A stretch of DNA of 64,000 nt, from positions 334,797-398,796 of the forward strand of contig NZ_QJHL01000005.1 in NCBI RefSeq assembly GCF_003202405.1, in the 5' to 3' direction. Below, one piece after another: positions 24,373 through 33,201 of the stretch (the stretch's first letter is position 1; each line of letters starts with the position of its first letter). A program made the translations under genes and the position numbers. This DNA comes from Flavobacterium hydrophilum (lineage in GTDB: Bacteria; Bacteroidota; Bacteroidia; Flavobacteriales; Flavobacteriaceae). The notes under the pieces were generated by a model that was not told the origin of the DNA, ran no database searches, and saw nothing but the letters and a program-made list of their open reading frames with translations.

Positions 24373-25407
24373 TTAATCTGTTGTAACAATATTACCCTTG
24401 CTTATTAAAGTTGCTTTATCTATAATTCCTTGGCCTGTTGGAGGAGCTGTTGGATTTTGATTATGCAATTCAATATAATTTTGTTGAGAAGTTAGATTTA
24501 GCAGTCTATTTAAAATTAAATTAACCTGAGAACTTGGAAGCGCATTATGCCTAAAACTAATACCTTCAGAATTACGAACAAAAGATAATGATGGCAAATC
24601 AATAGACGTTAAAACAGGGTTAAGTCTAAAAGAAAGTTCTTTTGATTTAGCTAATAAAGGTAAAGAAATAGATGTCAAAGATGCATTATTTGAAATATTA
24701 GCATTATCCCCATGTACTACTTTTAAGACTGGAAATAAAATTGAATTGACCTTTTCGTTATTTTCTATATGTAAGTCATTATAAACTTCTGTAAGACCAT
24801 TTAAATTTATGGTAACTAATTTTAAATTATCGCTTATATTTAAATCTATTAAATTTTTTATTTGACTTAGATCTAAATTTGTCAAATTAGTTGTGCCATT
24901 AACATATACATTTTCTGTATTGGGTCCAAACTCCGCAGCTATTTTCGCTGTCGCTTGTGCATCTGTAATATCACCCGTTAATACGATACTCGTTTTTCCC
25001 GGGTTTTGGCTACTTCCAGCATATAAGGCGTATGGAACACTCAAAAGCTGACTTGTACCATTAATAGTGTAATTACTCCCTCCTGTTGGATCAATTTCAG
25101 TCTTAATAAAATGTGATCCTGAACCCCAATCTATACCTGCAAAAGTTCCTGTAGAGGGGGGTCCGCCTCCAATTTCGATTGTTGCTAATCCGTTATTGTT
25201 AGTGGTGGTTGTTTGTGTTTCAATATAAGAAGCCGTGCCACTTGCTGAACCTAATAAAATACTGCTTTTTATACTTACTAAAGTATTTGCAACCAATGTC
25301 CCGTCTGTTTTACGAATAACTGATTGGTAACTCATTTTCTGTGGAGCCTGAGCAAATAAAATACTAAAAGAACTTAATAATAGTAATGCAAGAGTAATTT
25401 TTTTCAT
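24373..25407 (-). CDS. Secreted protein, fibre-like N-terminus and leucine-rich L-domain-like region
   Basis: 344 residues with signal peptide (MKKITLALLLLSSFSILFAQ). The N-terminal ~130 residues are a module frequent in Bacteroidota secreted proteins: APQKMSYQSVIRKTDGTLVA, IEIGGG, FIKTEIDPTGGSNYTINGTS and LLSVPYALYAGSS. The rest (about 160-310) has regular leucine-rich segments (LDLSQIKNLIDLNISDNLKL, SILFPVLKVVHGDNANISNN, LTSISLPLLAKSKELSFRLN) resembling a receptor L-domain or short LRR solenoid. No T9SS sorting domain is present at its end. It lies 22 bp after the T9SS cargo gene at 25430, so the two are probably one transcript. Confidence 0.82.
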   Translation of the reverse strand: MKKITLALLLLSSFSILFAQAPQKMSYQSVIRKTDGTLVANTLVSIKSSILLGSASGTASYIETQTTTTNNNGLATIEIGGGPPSTGTFAGIDWGSGSHFIKTEIDPTGGSNYTINGTSQLLSVPYALYAGSSQNPGKTSIVLTGDITDAQATAKIAAEFGPNTENVYVNGTTNLTNLDLSQIKNLIDLNISDNLKLVTINLNGLTEVYNDLHIENNEKVNSILFPVLKVVHGDNANISNNASLTSISLPLLAKSKELSFRLNPVLTSIDLPSLSFVRNSEGISFRHNALPSSQVNLILNRLLNLTSQQNYIELHNQNPTAPPTGQGIIDKATLISKGNIVTTD

Positions 25408-25429
25408 ATATTTTTCTACGATTTAATTG

Positions 25430-25918
25430 TTATTTTTTTATGACTTTAAAAATTTTTATTGTTTTGTTACCATTATTTATTGCCAGAAAATAAATTCCCT
25501 GATTTAATCCTTGCATGTATATACCTGTTTCTGAACTTGTTATTCCTAAGTTTCTAGATACTGCTTTTCCACTGATATCGAATAAACTATATGATAATTC
25601 ATTCCATTTATCAGTTGCTATAACTAAATTAAGCACATCAATAGCAGGATTTGGATATGCAGTGATTACCAGATTAATATCAGTAATTTCATCGTTCCCT
25701 AAGGTAGTTATTTCATAAGGCTGCTGAATACCTTGCAAAACATATCCATCAGTGCCGGATAAACTTGTGTAAACTGTTTGTCCAATTGAATAACTTGCTG
25801 TACCTCCCGATCCAGTGGTATTTCCTCCAGCAACCACTACTCCCTCTTGAGAATAACTACTTACAAATGAAATACTGGTAATAAAAAAAATAAAAAAAAT
25901 CTGTTGGTTTCCTTTCAT
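25430..25918 (-). CDS. Small secreted protein with T9SS type A sorting domain
   Basis: 162 residues: signal peptide (about 1-23), a glycine-rich segment (VVVAGGNTTGSGGTASYSIG then QTVYTSLSGTDGYVLQGIQQ) and a C-terminal type A sorting domain (ITAYPNPAIDVLNLVI, LFDISGKAV, QGIYFLAI, IKIFKVIKK). The middle module recurs in many short Flavobacteriia T9SS cargo proteins. Exported through Sec and then the T9SS, likely to the cell surface. First gene of a two-gene unit with the L-domain protein downstream. A -7 element (TATATTTG, minus strand) lies at 26005-26012. Confidence 0.87.
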   Translation of the reverse strand: MKGNQQIFFIFFITSISFVSSYSQEGVVVAGGNTTGSGGTASYSIGQTVYTSLSGTDGYVLQGIQQPYEITTLGNDEITDINLVITAYPNPAIDVLNLVIATDKWNELSYSLFDISGKAVSRNLGITSSETGIYMQGLNQGIYFLAINNGNKTIKIFKVIKK

Positions 25919-26004
25919 ATAATTGATTTATATAGTGAATTATCTATTTGATTCAAGATTTGATGTTCTTCATTAAATTAAAATTAATTTTAAATTTGAT
26001 GATT

Positions 26005-26012
26005 CAAATATA
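26005..26012 (-). promoter_or_regulatory. -7 element of the T9SS cargo pair
   Basis: Reads TATATTTG on the minus strand, 87 bases before the ATG at 25918. No -33 TTTG at the expected spacing. Confidence 0.4.
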
Positions 26013-26056
26013 TATTAATTCTTACAGTAAAATCTTATTATTGCGAAAAGAAACAT

Positions 26057-26087
26057 AAAAAAACACCAGCTTTACAACTGGTGTTTT
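26057..26087 (-). terminator. Terminator of clpB
   Basis: A 10-bp stem (arms 26060-26069 and 26078-26087) with a T-run on the minus strand, just after the clpB stop at 26110. Its stem sequence is nearly the same as that of the pheT terminator (ACACCAG/CTGGTGT). Confidence 0.85.
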
Positions 26088-26109
26088 CAAACTATTAAAA
26101 ACTAAGCTT

Positions 26110-28716
26110 TTATTTCGCTACTTCTGCAGTTTGATTTCTAAAAACCAATTTACCATCAAAAGCATCAATCAAAATAATACTGTCTGTTGTTATATTTCCT
26201 GCCAGAATTTCTTTAGACAATTGGTTTAAAACCTCTCGCTGAATGACACGTTTTACCGGTCTTGCACCAAACTCGGGGTCATATCCTTTATCTGATAGAT
26301 ATTTGATTCCTTCAGGAGTTGCATCCATTGTAATACCTTGAAGTGCCAACATTTTGCTAACACTTTTAAGCTGTAAACTCACAATTCTCGAAATGTTATC
26401 GACTGTTAACGGAGTAAACATTACAATTTCGTCGATACGGTTTATAAATTCCGGACGAACGGTTTGTTTCAACAATCCTAAAACTTCAACTTTCGCAGCT
26501 TCAGTAGCGGCTTCTACACTTCCTTTTAGATTTTCAAACTTCTCTTGTATAATATGGCTTCCCATATTAGAGGTCATAATGATAATTGTGTTTTTAAAAT
26601 CAGCCAGACGACCTTTGTTATCAGTTAATCGACCTTCATCTAAAACCTGCAATAAAATATTAAACGTATCCGGATGGGCTTTTTCGATCTCGTCTAACAA
26701 AATCACAGAATACGGTTTTCTTCGAACAGCTTCGGTCAATTGCCCACCTTCATCATAACCTACATAACCCGGAGGAGCTCCTACTAAACGGCTCACACTG
26801 TGGCGTTCCTGATACTCACTCATATCGATACGTGTCATGGCATTTTCATCGTCAAAAAGATATTCGGCCAAAGCTTTTGCAAGTTCTGTTTTACCCACTC
26901 CGGTTGTTCCAAGGAATAAAAAGGTTCCAACAGGTTTTTTCATATCCTGTAATCCTGCTCGGCTTCTGCGAACAGCGTCGCTCACTGCTTCAATTGCCTC
27001 TTCCTGCCCTACTACTCTTCTATGCAGTTCTTCTTCAAGATGAAGGAGCTTTTCTCTTTCTGTCTGAAGCATTTTCATTACCGGAATTCCGGTCCATTTT
27101 GCAACAACTTCCGCTATATCTTCGCGGGTTACTTCTTCTTTAATCAATGAAGTTCCGGATTGATACTCCTGTAATTGTTTTTGTAAACCATCCAGACGTT
27201 CTTGGGCCTCTTTTATTTTTCCGTAACGAATTTCAGCTACTTTACCGTAATCACCTTCACGTTCTGCACGTTCAGCTTCGTGTTTAAAATCTTCTATTTC
27301 TAATTTCACTGCCTGAACTCCATCTACAACATCTTTTTCAGTTTTCCATTTAGTAAAGATTACATTTCGCTCTTCTTTCAGATTAGCCAAATCCATACGC
27401 AGGATTTTAAGCTTGGACTCTTCTTTTTCACGTTTAATAGCTTCAATTTCAATTTCCAACTGCATAATTTTACGATCCAAAACATCCAGTTCTTCTGGTT
27501 TTGAATTGATTTCCATACGCAATTTAGAAGCCGCTTCATCCATCAGATCAATAGCTTTATCCGGTAAAAAACGATTCGTGATATAGCGCTGTGAAAGTTC
27601 CACTGCTGCAATAATTGCTTCATCTTTTATCTGAACCTTATGGTGCGTTTCATATTTTTCTTTGATTCCACGTAAAATAGAAATGGCACTTTCAGTATCG
27701 GGTTCATCTACTAAAACCTTTTGAAAACGACGTTCAAGAGCTTTGTCTTTTTCAAAATATTTTTGATATTCATCTAAAGTCGTCGCCCCAATCGCTCTTA
27801 ATTCTCCACGAGCCAAAGCCGGCTTTAGAATATTTGCCGCATCCATAGCGCCTTCACCTCCACCTGCACCTACAAGAGTGTGAATCTCGTCAATAAATAA
27901 AACAATATCACCTTCGGCAGCTGTAACTTCTTTAACAACCGATTTTAAACGCTCTTCAAATTCTCCTTTGTATTTCGCTCCGGCAATCAAAGCTCCCATA
28001 TCCAAAGAAAAAACAATTTTGTCTTTTAAATTTTCAGGCACATCGCCATCCACAATTCTGTGCGCTAAACCTTCTGCAATAGCGGTTTTACCAACTCCAG
28101 GTTCCCCAACTAGCATTGGATTGTTTTTTGTTCTTCGTGTTAGAATCTGTAATACACGGCGAATTTCTTCATCACGGCCAATCACGGGATCCAGTTTCCC
28201 GGTTCGTGCTAATTCGTTTAAGTTTTTAGCGTATTTATTCAGTGCATTATAAGTTTCCTCAGCAGAAGCAGAAGTTACCCTTTCGCCTTTTCTAAGTTCT
28301 TCTATAGTTGCTTTTAAAGCTTTTCCGGTAACACCCTGATCCTTTAAAATTTGGGCAACTTTACTTTTTGAATCAAAAATGGCTAAAATTAAATGTTCGA
28401 TCGAAACGTATTCGTCGTTCATTTTTTGTGCGATGATTTCAGCTTCATTCAAAGCTTTATTCGCATCTCTGGAAAGCAAGATATCACCTCCGGAAACTTT
28501 TGGAAAACTTTGAATTGTACTGTCCAGGACTTGCAAAAACAAGGGTACATTTACATTGAGTTTTTTCAAAATGAATGGCGCAACATTTTCATCAACCTCA
28601 AAAATGGCTTTAAAAATATGTTCGTTTTCTATTTGTTGCTGTCCATATCTTTGTGCCAGTTGCTGAGACAACTGAATGGCTTCCTGCGATTTAGTTGTAA
28701 ATTTATTTATATTCAT
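26110..28716 (-). CDS. clpB: ATP-dependent disaggregase ClpB
   Basis: An 868-residue Hsp100 protein of full length. N-domain (1-145, MNINKFTTKSQEAIQLSQQL), first AAA module with Walker A GEPGVGKTA and Walker B VLFIDEIHTLVGAGGGEGAM, the coiled-coil M domain that marks ClpB (about 400-525, LDRKIMQLEIEIEAIKREKE), and second AAA module with GTTGVGKTELAKALAE and VILLDEIEKAHPD. No IGF/L ClpP-binding loop is apparent, as expected for ClpB. It works with DnaK to dissolve aggregates after heat stress. It is monocistronic and ends at its own terminator. No CIRCE or obvious heat-shock element is seen in the upstream 200 bp. Confidence 0.98.
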   Translation of the reverse strand: MNINKFTTKSQEAIQLSQQLAQRYGQQQIENEHIFKAIFEVDENVAPFILKKLNVNVPLFLQVLDSTIQSFPKVSGGDILLSRDANKALNEAEIIAQKMNDEYVSIEHLILAIFDSKSKVAQILKDQGVTGKALKATIEELRKGERVTSASAEETYNALNKYAKNLNELARTGKLDPVIGRDEEIRRVLQILTRRTKNNPMLVGEPGVGKTAIAEGLAHRIVDGDVPENLKDKIVFSLDMGALIAGAKYKGEFEERLKSVVKEVTAAEGDIVLFIDEIHTLVGAGGGEGAMDAANILKPALARGELRAIGATTLDEYQKYFEKDKALERRFQKVLVDEPDTESAISILRGIKEKYETHHKVQIKDEAIIAAVELSQRYITNRFLPDKAIDLMDEAASKLRMEINSKPEELDVLDRKIMQLEIEIEAIKREKEESKLKILRMDLANLKEERNVIFTKWKTEKDVVDGVQAVKLEIEDFKHEAERAEREGDYGKVAEIRYGKIKEAQERLDGLQKQLQEYQSGTSLIKEEVTREDIAEVVAKWTGIPVMKMLQTEREKLLHLEEELHRRVVGQEEAIEAVSDAVRRSRAGLQDMKKPVGTFLFLGTTGVGKTELAKALAEYLFDDENAMTRIDMSEYQERHSVSRLVGAPPGYVGYDEGGQLTEAVRRKPYSVILLDEIEKAHPDTFNILLQVLDEGRLTDNKGRLADFKNTIIIMTSNMGSHIIQEKFENLKGSVEAATEAAKVEVLGLLKQTVRPEFINRIDEIVMFTPLTVDNISRIVSLQLKSVSKMLALQGITMDATPEGIKYLSDKGYDPEFGARPVKRVIQREVLNQLSKEILAGNITTDSIILIDAFDGKLVFRNQTAEVAK

Positions 28717-28810
28717 ATCTGTAAGATTTAGGATTGGATTATTATTTTATCAATATTCGATAACATTAAAATTAGAATTTATTGCATTAAATTTTTAACT
28801 TTAAATGCTC

Positions 28811-28818
28811 TACCTTTG
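28811..28818 (+). promoter_or_regulatory. -7 element upstream of ytxJ
   Basis: TACCTTTG on the plus strand, 106 bases before the ATG. No -33 at the right spacing. Confidence 0.4.
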
Positions 28819-28924
28819 TGCATATTTCAAAATATATTCCACACTAAAATTACAGACAAAATGACACCAAAAAGAGTTTTTTTAGCTGTTTTCAAACGTC
28901 AAAAAGTCACAAAACAAGTCAAAT

Positions 28925-29314
28925 ATGAGTTTTTTAAATTCAATCTTCGGAAATTCAGAGAATACAGATTCTCCTAAAAGCAATATAAACTGGACCGAAT
29001 TAACGGATATTTTACAGTTACAGGAAATTGAAGCAATATCGAAAGAAAAACCGGTTGTGATTTTCAAACACAGCACAAGATGCAGTATTAGCCGAATGGC
29101 TTTGAAGCAATTTGAACGCGAGTTTGATCTTAATGACATTGTAGATGCCTATTTTCTTGATTTGATTGCGCACCGAGATGTTTCGAATGAAATAGCCCGA
29201 AAATTCAATGTATACCACGAGTCACCACAATTGATTTTAATAAAAAACGGTAAAGCTGTTTATGATGTTTCACACAGCGATATTGATGCAGAAGCACTGA
29301 AAAATAAAGTCTAA
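28925..29314 (+). CDS. ytxJ: Bacillithiol-system monothiol protein YtxJ
   Basis: A 129-residue thioredoxin-fold protein of the YtxJ/DUF2847 family. The active-site region reads KPVVIFKHSTRCSISRMALK, giving a single Cys (Cys53) with the TRCS motif and no resolving Cys. Downstream VYHESPQLILIKNGKAVYD carries the cis-Pro (SPQ) of the fold. In bacteria that make bacillithiol this class (bacilliredoxin-like) is thought to remove bacillithiol from proteins. That many Bacteroidota make bacillithiol is established; whether this one does cannot be judged from the window. Faces the GH13 gene across a shared terminator. Confidence 0.9.
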   Translation: MSFLNSIFGNSENTDSPKSNINWTELTDILQLQEIEAISKEKPVVIFKHSTRCSISRMALKQFEREFDLNDIVDAYFLDLIAHRDVSNEIARKFNVYHESPQLILIKNGKAVYDVSHSDIDAEALKNKV

Positions 29315-29316
29315 TT

Positions 29317-29353
29317 AAAATGGGCGCTTTAAATAATTTAAAGCGCCCATTTT
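29317..29353. terminator. Bidirectional terminator
   Basis: Two 17-bp arms around a 3-base centre (29317-29333 and 29337-29353), A-rich left and T-rich right, between convergent ytxJ and the GH13 gene. It starts 2 bp after the ytxJ stop. Confidence 0.9.
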
Positions 29354-29357
29354 AAAT

Positions 29358-31220
29358 TTATTTTAATTCATAAATAAAAGATTCAGAAGGCAGGATATTA
29401 ACTTTCATGACTCCTTCACCTTTATCTATTTTTAACTGAACTGAATTCTTTTCATACAATTGATCTGTTAATTTATATTCCCTGTCTTTTAAATTCCATT
29501 TCGAAACAACATCAGAAGGAATTTTCAAATTGAATTCACTTGTTTTCTCAGAAGAAAAATTGACCACAATAATTAATTTTTGATTATCAGACCAACGCAC
29601 AAAAGAATAAATCGAAGGATCATAATCCTGATTATTCAAACGATTTACAGATTGAATCTCTTGAAATTCGCCCATTAAAGCTGAGCTGGTAATGGAAAAA
29701 TTCAGTAAACGTTTGTAAAAATTACGTAAACTTTTTTCTGAATCAGATAATTTTCCGCCATCAAATCTTCCATCATTCATCCAGCGCTGATGATTGGGAA
29801 CTCCAATATAATCAAAAATAGAAGTTCTGGACCGCGTTCCAAAGCCAGCATTTTCATTTCCGGCCTCGCCAACTTCCTGACCAAAGTAAATCATTGTTGG
29901 AGAGGTACTGATTGTTGTTGAGATAACCATTAAAGGTTTTCCCCTCTCGGGAGTTCCTGCAAATTCAGGACTTGCTAATCGCTGCTCATCATGATTGTCT
30001 AAAAAATGCAGCATATGATGTTCAATATCCGACATTCCTTTTTGAATATCTGATAAACCGTCAGGAGAAGATTTTCCTCGAATTATATCTTTGAGTTTAT
30101 CGTAGGTTTCTACTTTATCATACAAATAATCCATTTTTCCTAAGTGGATATAATTGCGATATTCTTTCGGATTATAAACTTCTGCTAATAAAAAAGCATC
30201 TGGATTTTTCATTTTAATGGATGAATTCATATAACTCCAAAATTCATACGGAACCATTTCTGCCATATCGTAACGAAATCCGTCAATACCTTTTGCTGTC
30301 CAATATAAAGCGATCGATTTAAATTTTTTCCAGGAATCAGGAACATCTTTGTTCTGCCAAAATGCAAAATGCTCCTGATATGATTTTTGCTCAAATCCGG
30401 CAGGAAGTTCAGGAAAATCTTTAGAACCGTCAGGACGAATCCCGTAATTTACTTTTACGGTTTCATACCAGTCGTTTTGATCCGGCTTTGCTTTTCTGGA
30501 ACCATTGCCCGTCCATTTTGCAGGATTTTCATCAAAAAAACCATCAACCAATGGATTTTTTGCTCCATTTAACGGAATATCATCTTCCGGTATTTGAAAA
30601 GGCGTTTTTGGAATGTAATAAAAATTATTGTTCCTGCTGTATTCAACACTTACATCATCATCGATTCCAAAATCTTTCACACCGTCAGGATTATTTTTAC
30701 CTTCATATTTCCTCGCAATATGATTAGGCACAATATCAATAATCACTTTTAAACCGGCTTTATGCGTACGTGAAATCAAAGCCTCAAATTCCTGCAATCT
30801 ATTAGCAGGATTTACTGCTAAATCAGGATTTACATTATAATAATCTTTAACAGCATATGGAGAACCTGCACGTCCTTTTACTGCTTCAGGATCATCATTT
30901 GAAATCCCATAAGCAGTATAATCACGTACTAAGGCGTGATGAGGAACTCCTGTATACCAAATATAATTTACACCCAAATCCTTTATTTCATCAAGTGCTT
31001 TATCTGTAAAATCACTAAATTTTCCAACACCATTTTCTTCAATGGTTCCCCAAGGCTTATTTGTTGTATTTTTATTCCCAAACAAACGGGCAAAAACTTG
31101 ATAAACAACAATTTTTCCCTGATCAGGTTTTTTATCTTTAATATCTATGTGTTTTGTTTTACAGGAAATTACAACGAAAACGAAAACAACTATTACTGCT
31201 ATATTTTTTTTATTTATCAT
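29358..31220 (-). CDS. GH13 alpha-amylase-family lipoprotein
   Basis: A 620-residue glycoside hydrolase family 13 enzyme with a lipoprotein signal (MINKKNIAVIVVFVFVVISC; Cys20). Catalytic residues are in place: nucleophile Asp318 in GIDGFRYDMAE, acid/base Glu347 in FLLAEVYNP, and Asp411 in FLDNHDEQR; the first conserved block is DIVPNHIAR (about 162-170). The long insert of about 100 residues after DIVPNHIAR (about 171-300) is not seen in the shortest GH13 enzymes. The C-terminal ~90 residues form the beta-sandwich domain C. Probably a periplasmic or surface alpha-glucan hydrolase, like SusG. No susC/D genes are adjacent. Exact specificity is not decided. Confidence 0.93.
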   Translation of the reverse strand: MINKKNIAVIVVFVFVVISCKTKHIDIKDKKPDQGKIVVYQVFARLFGNKNTTNKPWGTIEENGVGKFSDFTDKALDEIKDLGVNYIWYTGVPHHALVRDYTAYGISNDDPEAVKGRAGSPYAVKDYYNVNPDLAVNPANRLQEFEALISRTHKAGLKVIIDIVPNHIARKYEGKNNPDGVKDFGIDDDVSVEYSRNNNFYYIPKTPFQIPEDDIPLNGAKNPLVDGFFDENPAKWTGNGSRKAKPDQNDWYETVKVNYGIRPDGSKDFPELPAGFEQKSYQEHFAFWQNKDVPDSWKKFKSIALYWTAKGIDGFRYDMAEMVPYEFWSYMNSSIKMKNPDAFLLAEVYNPKEYRNYIHLGKMDYLYDKVETYDKLKDIIRGKSSPDGLSDIQKGMSDIEHHMLHFLDNHDEQRLASPEFAGTPERGKPLMVISTTISTSPTMIYFGQEVGEAGNENAGFGTRSRTSIFDYIGVPNHQRWMNDGRFDGGKLSDSEKSLRNFYKRLLNFSITSSALMGEFQEIQSVNRLNNQDYDPSIYSFVRWSDNQKLIIVVNFSSEKTSEFNLKIPSDVVSKWNLKDREYKLTDQLYEKNSVQLKIDKGEGVMKVNILPSESFIYELK

Positions 31221-31430
31221 TTTTCATTCAATTGATTCACAATAATCACTTCTAAAGTTAGATTAATTTGTAAAGATTAAAAGTTTTTAGAAAAAATATA
31301 TCAGGGTTTATTTTCAAAAAAAGAACTACAACGAAAGAGTTTCTGTTTTTGTTGATAAATTTAAATTTCCAAATATCAGTTTTGCATTATAAATAAATCT
31401 TAATATGGATTCAGGTTGCTACCTTTTTCA

Positions 31431-31438
31431 TAAATTTG
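31431..31438 (+). promoter_or_regulatory. -7 element close to the OstA-like gene start
   Basis: TAAATTTG, consensus TAnnTTTG, ending 16 bases before the TTG start. The implied transcript would have only about 10 untranslated bases. There is no clear -33 match. Confidence 0.5.
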
Positions 31439-31454
31439 ACAAAAATTAAATCAA

Positions 31455-33122
31455 TTGAAGAAATTACTCTTTTTCATATCTTTTTGTTTGCTTTTAGTAA
31501 ATGTGCAAGGCGTTTTTGCACAAGCACCTAAAAAAATAATAGTAGAAAACTCAGACTTTTCAGATGTCAACGAAGTAGAAATCCCAGGTGCACTTTTACT
31601 TACCGGAAATGTAAAAATAAATCATGATGGTGTAGTCCTTACTTGTAATAAAGCCTATTTCTTTCAAAAAGAAAATTACATCAAAGCTTTTGGAAATGTA
31701 CAACTCGTACAAGGTGATACATTATACTTAAATAGCAAATACGCCGAATACAGTGGTAATGTAAAAAAAGCTTTCGCAACCGGAAATGCTGTTATGACCT
31801 CTCCTGATGCAACTTTACAAACGGACACCATCAATTTTGACCGAAATGTACAAGAGGTTTTTTACAATACTAAAGGAACAATTGTTAACAAAGACAATAC
31901 ATTGGTTAGTAAATCAGGAAGATACTACGTAGCGCAGAAAAAATTTCAGTTTTTAACGGAAGTAACGCTTACAAACCCGAAATATGTTATGAAATCTAAT
32001 CACTTAGATTATTACAGCAACTCAGGGCATTCCTATTTGTTTGGACCATCAACCATTACAAGCAAAACAAATTATATCTATACCGAAAATGGTTTTTACG
32101 ACACCAAGAAAAACCTGGCACACTTCCTACGAAAATCGTACATAAAATACGATGACCGGCGAATAGAAGGTGACAGTCTGTTTTACAATAGAAATACCGA
32201 ATTTGCTTCAGCTACTCGAAACGTAAAAATTACAGATTCTATAAACAAGGGAATCGTAAAAGGTCATTATGCCGAATTATACAAACTAAAAGATTCCATG
32301 TTTGTAACTAAAAGAGCGGTTGCCATAAATTTGGTTGAAAAAGATTCTGTTTATATACATGGTAAAAAATTAATGGTTACCGGAAAAGAAGGTGAAAGAA
32401 TTATCAGGGCTTTTAATAATGTTCGCTTTTACAAAATAGATATGAGTGGAAAATGTGATTCTCTTCATTCAAACAGCAAAACAGCGCTCACAAAATTAAT
32501 AAAGAATCCAATTTTATGGAATGGAGAAAGCCAGATTACGGGGGATCTAATGCATTTAATTGGGGATAACAAAACCCGAAAATTAGATTCCCTTAAAGTG
32601 TTCAATAATACCTTTCTCATATCGAAGGATACGCTCGGAACAGGATATAATCAGGTCAAAGGCCTCAACCTGTTCGGAAAATTCAGGGACGGAAAACTTC
32701 ATGATGTAGATATTATAAAAAACACTGAAGCTATATATTACGCACGAAATTCAGCAAACGAACTTGTAGGAATTGACAAAAGTGTAAGCAGCAGAATTAA
32801 TCTTATTATAGAGAATAACCAAGTTGACAACATCACCCTTTTTAAGAACGTGCAAAGCGATAGTTATCCTGAAGACGAATTAGCCGAAAATGACCGTAAA
32901 TTAAAAGGTTTTGTCTGGCGTGGAGACGAACGAATAAAATCAAAAGATGATATTTTTCCTCCCGAAGAAAACGAACTGAATGATAAATTAGTTAAAGAAG
33001 GAAAAGCAGAAGATGCTAAACCAAATGTTCCCATGAAAGTCAGGAAGGAAACATTAAATTACGACAAAAAGAAACCTGCTGCAAAAGCCAGTACAGCGAC
33101 CAAAGCAAAAGCTAAAAAATAA
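31455..33122 (+). CDS. OstA-like (LptA/LptD N-terminal-type) periplasmic protein
   Basis: 555 residues beginning at a TTG codon. An in-frame stop at 31437 excludes any upstream ATG, and the TTG gives an ideal signal peptide (MKKLLFFISFCLLLVNVQGV, then FAQ), so I accept it. The body has OstA-type repeats of short beta-strands (GALLLTGNVKINHDGVVLTC, AFGNVQLVQGDTLYLNSKYA, EYSGNVKKAFATGNAVMTSP), the beta-jellyroll fold used to carry LPS across the periplasm (LptA, LptC and the LptD N-domain). The C-terminal ~60 residues are Lys-rich and Ala-rich, likely disordered. The next gene begins 79 bp downstream. It may contribute to LPS transport, or to a parallel OstA-like system found in Bacteroidota. 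Confidence 0.88.
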   Translation: MKKLLFFISFCLLLVNVQGVFAQAPKKIIVENSDFSDVNEVEIPGALLLTGNVKINHDGVVLTCNKAYFFQKENYIKAFGNVQLVQGDTLYLNSKYAEYSGNVKKAFATGNAVMTSPDATLQTDTINFDRNVQEVFYNTKGTIVNKDNTLVSKSGRYYVAQKKFQFLTEVTLTNPKYVMKSNHLDYYSNSGHSYLFGPSTITSKTNYIYTENGFYDTKKNLAHFLRKSYIKYDDRRIEGDSLFYNRNTEFASATRNVKITDSINKGIVKGHYAELYKLKDSMFVTKRAVAINLVEKDSVYIHGKKLMVTGKEGERIIRAFNNVRFYKIDMSGKCDSLHSNSKTALTKLIKNPILWNGESQITGDLMHLIGDNKTRKLDSLKVFNNTFLISKDTLGTGYNQVKGLNLFGKFRDGKLHDVDIIKNTEAIYYARNSANELVGIDKSVSSRINLIIENNQVDNITLFKNVQSDSYPEDELAENDRKLKGFVWRGDERIKSKDDIFPPEENELNDKLVKEGKAEDAKPNVPMKVRKETLNYDKKKPAAKASTATKAKAKK

Positions 33123-33201
33123 TTTTAGTTGCAGTCGGATTTTAAGCAACTGGAAAACAACTCAGAACATAAAAATCTTAGTTCCTTAGAAACTCAAAAA
33201 A

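Noticed and set aside
28861..28977. A 38-residue frame starting ATG just before ytxJ.
   Set aside because: It overlaps the ytxJ start, is highly basic with no recognisable features, and a simple ytxJ leader explains the sequence.
33126..33150. Small hairpin after the OstA-like gene.
   Set aside because: No T-tract follows, so a terminator cannot be claimed.
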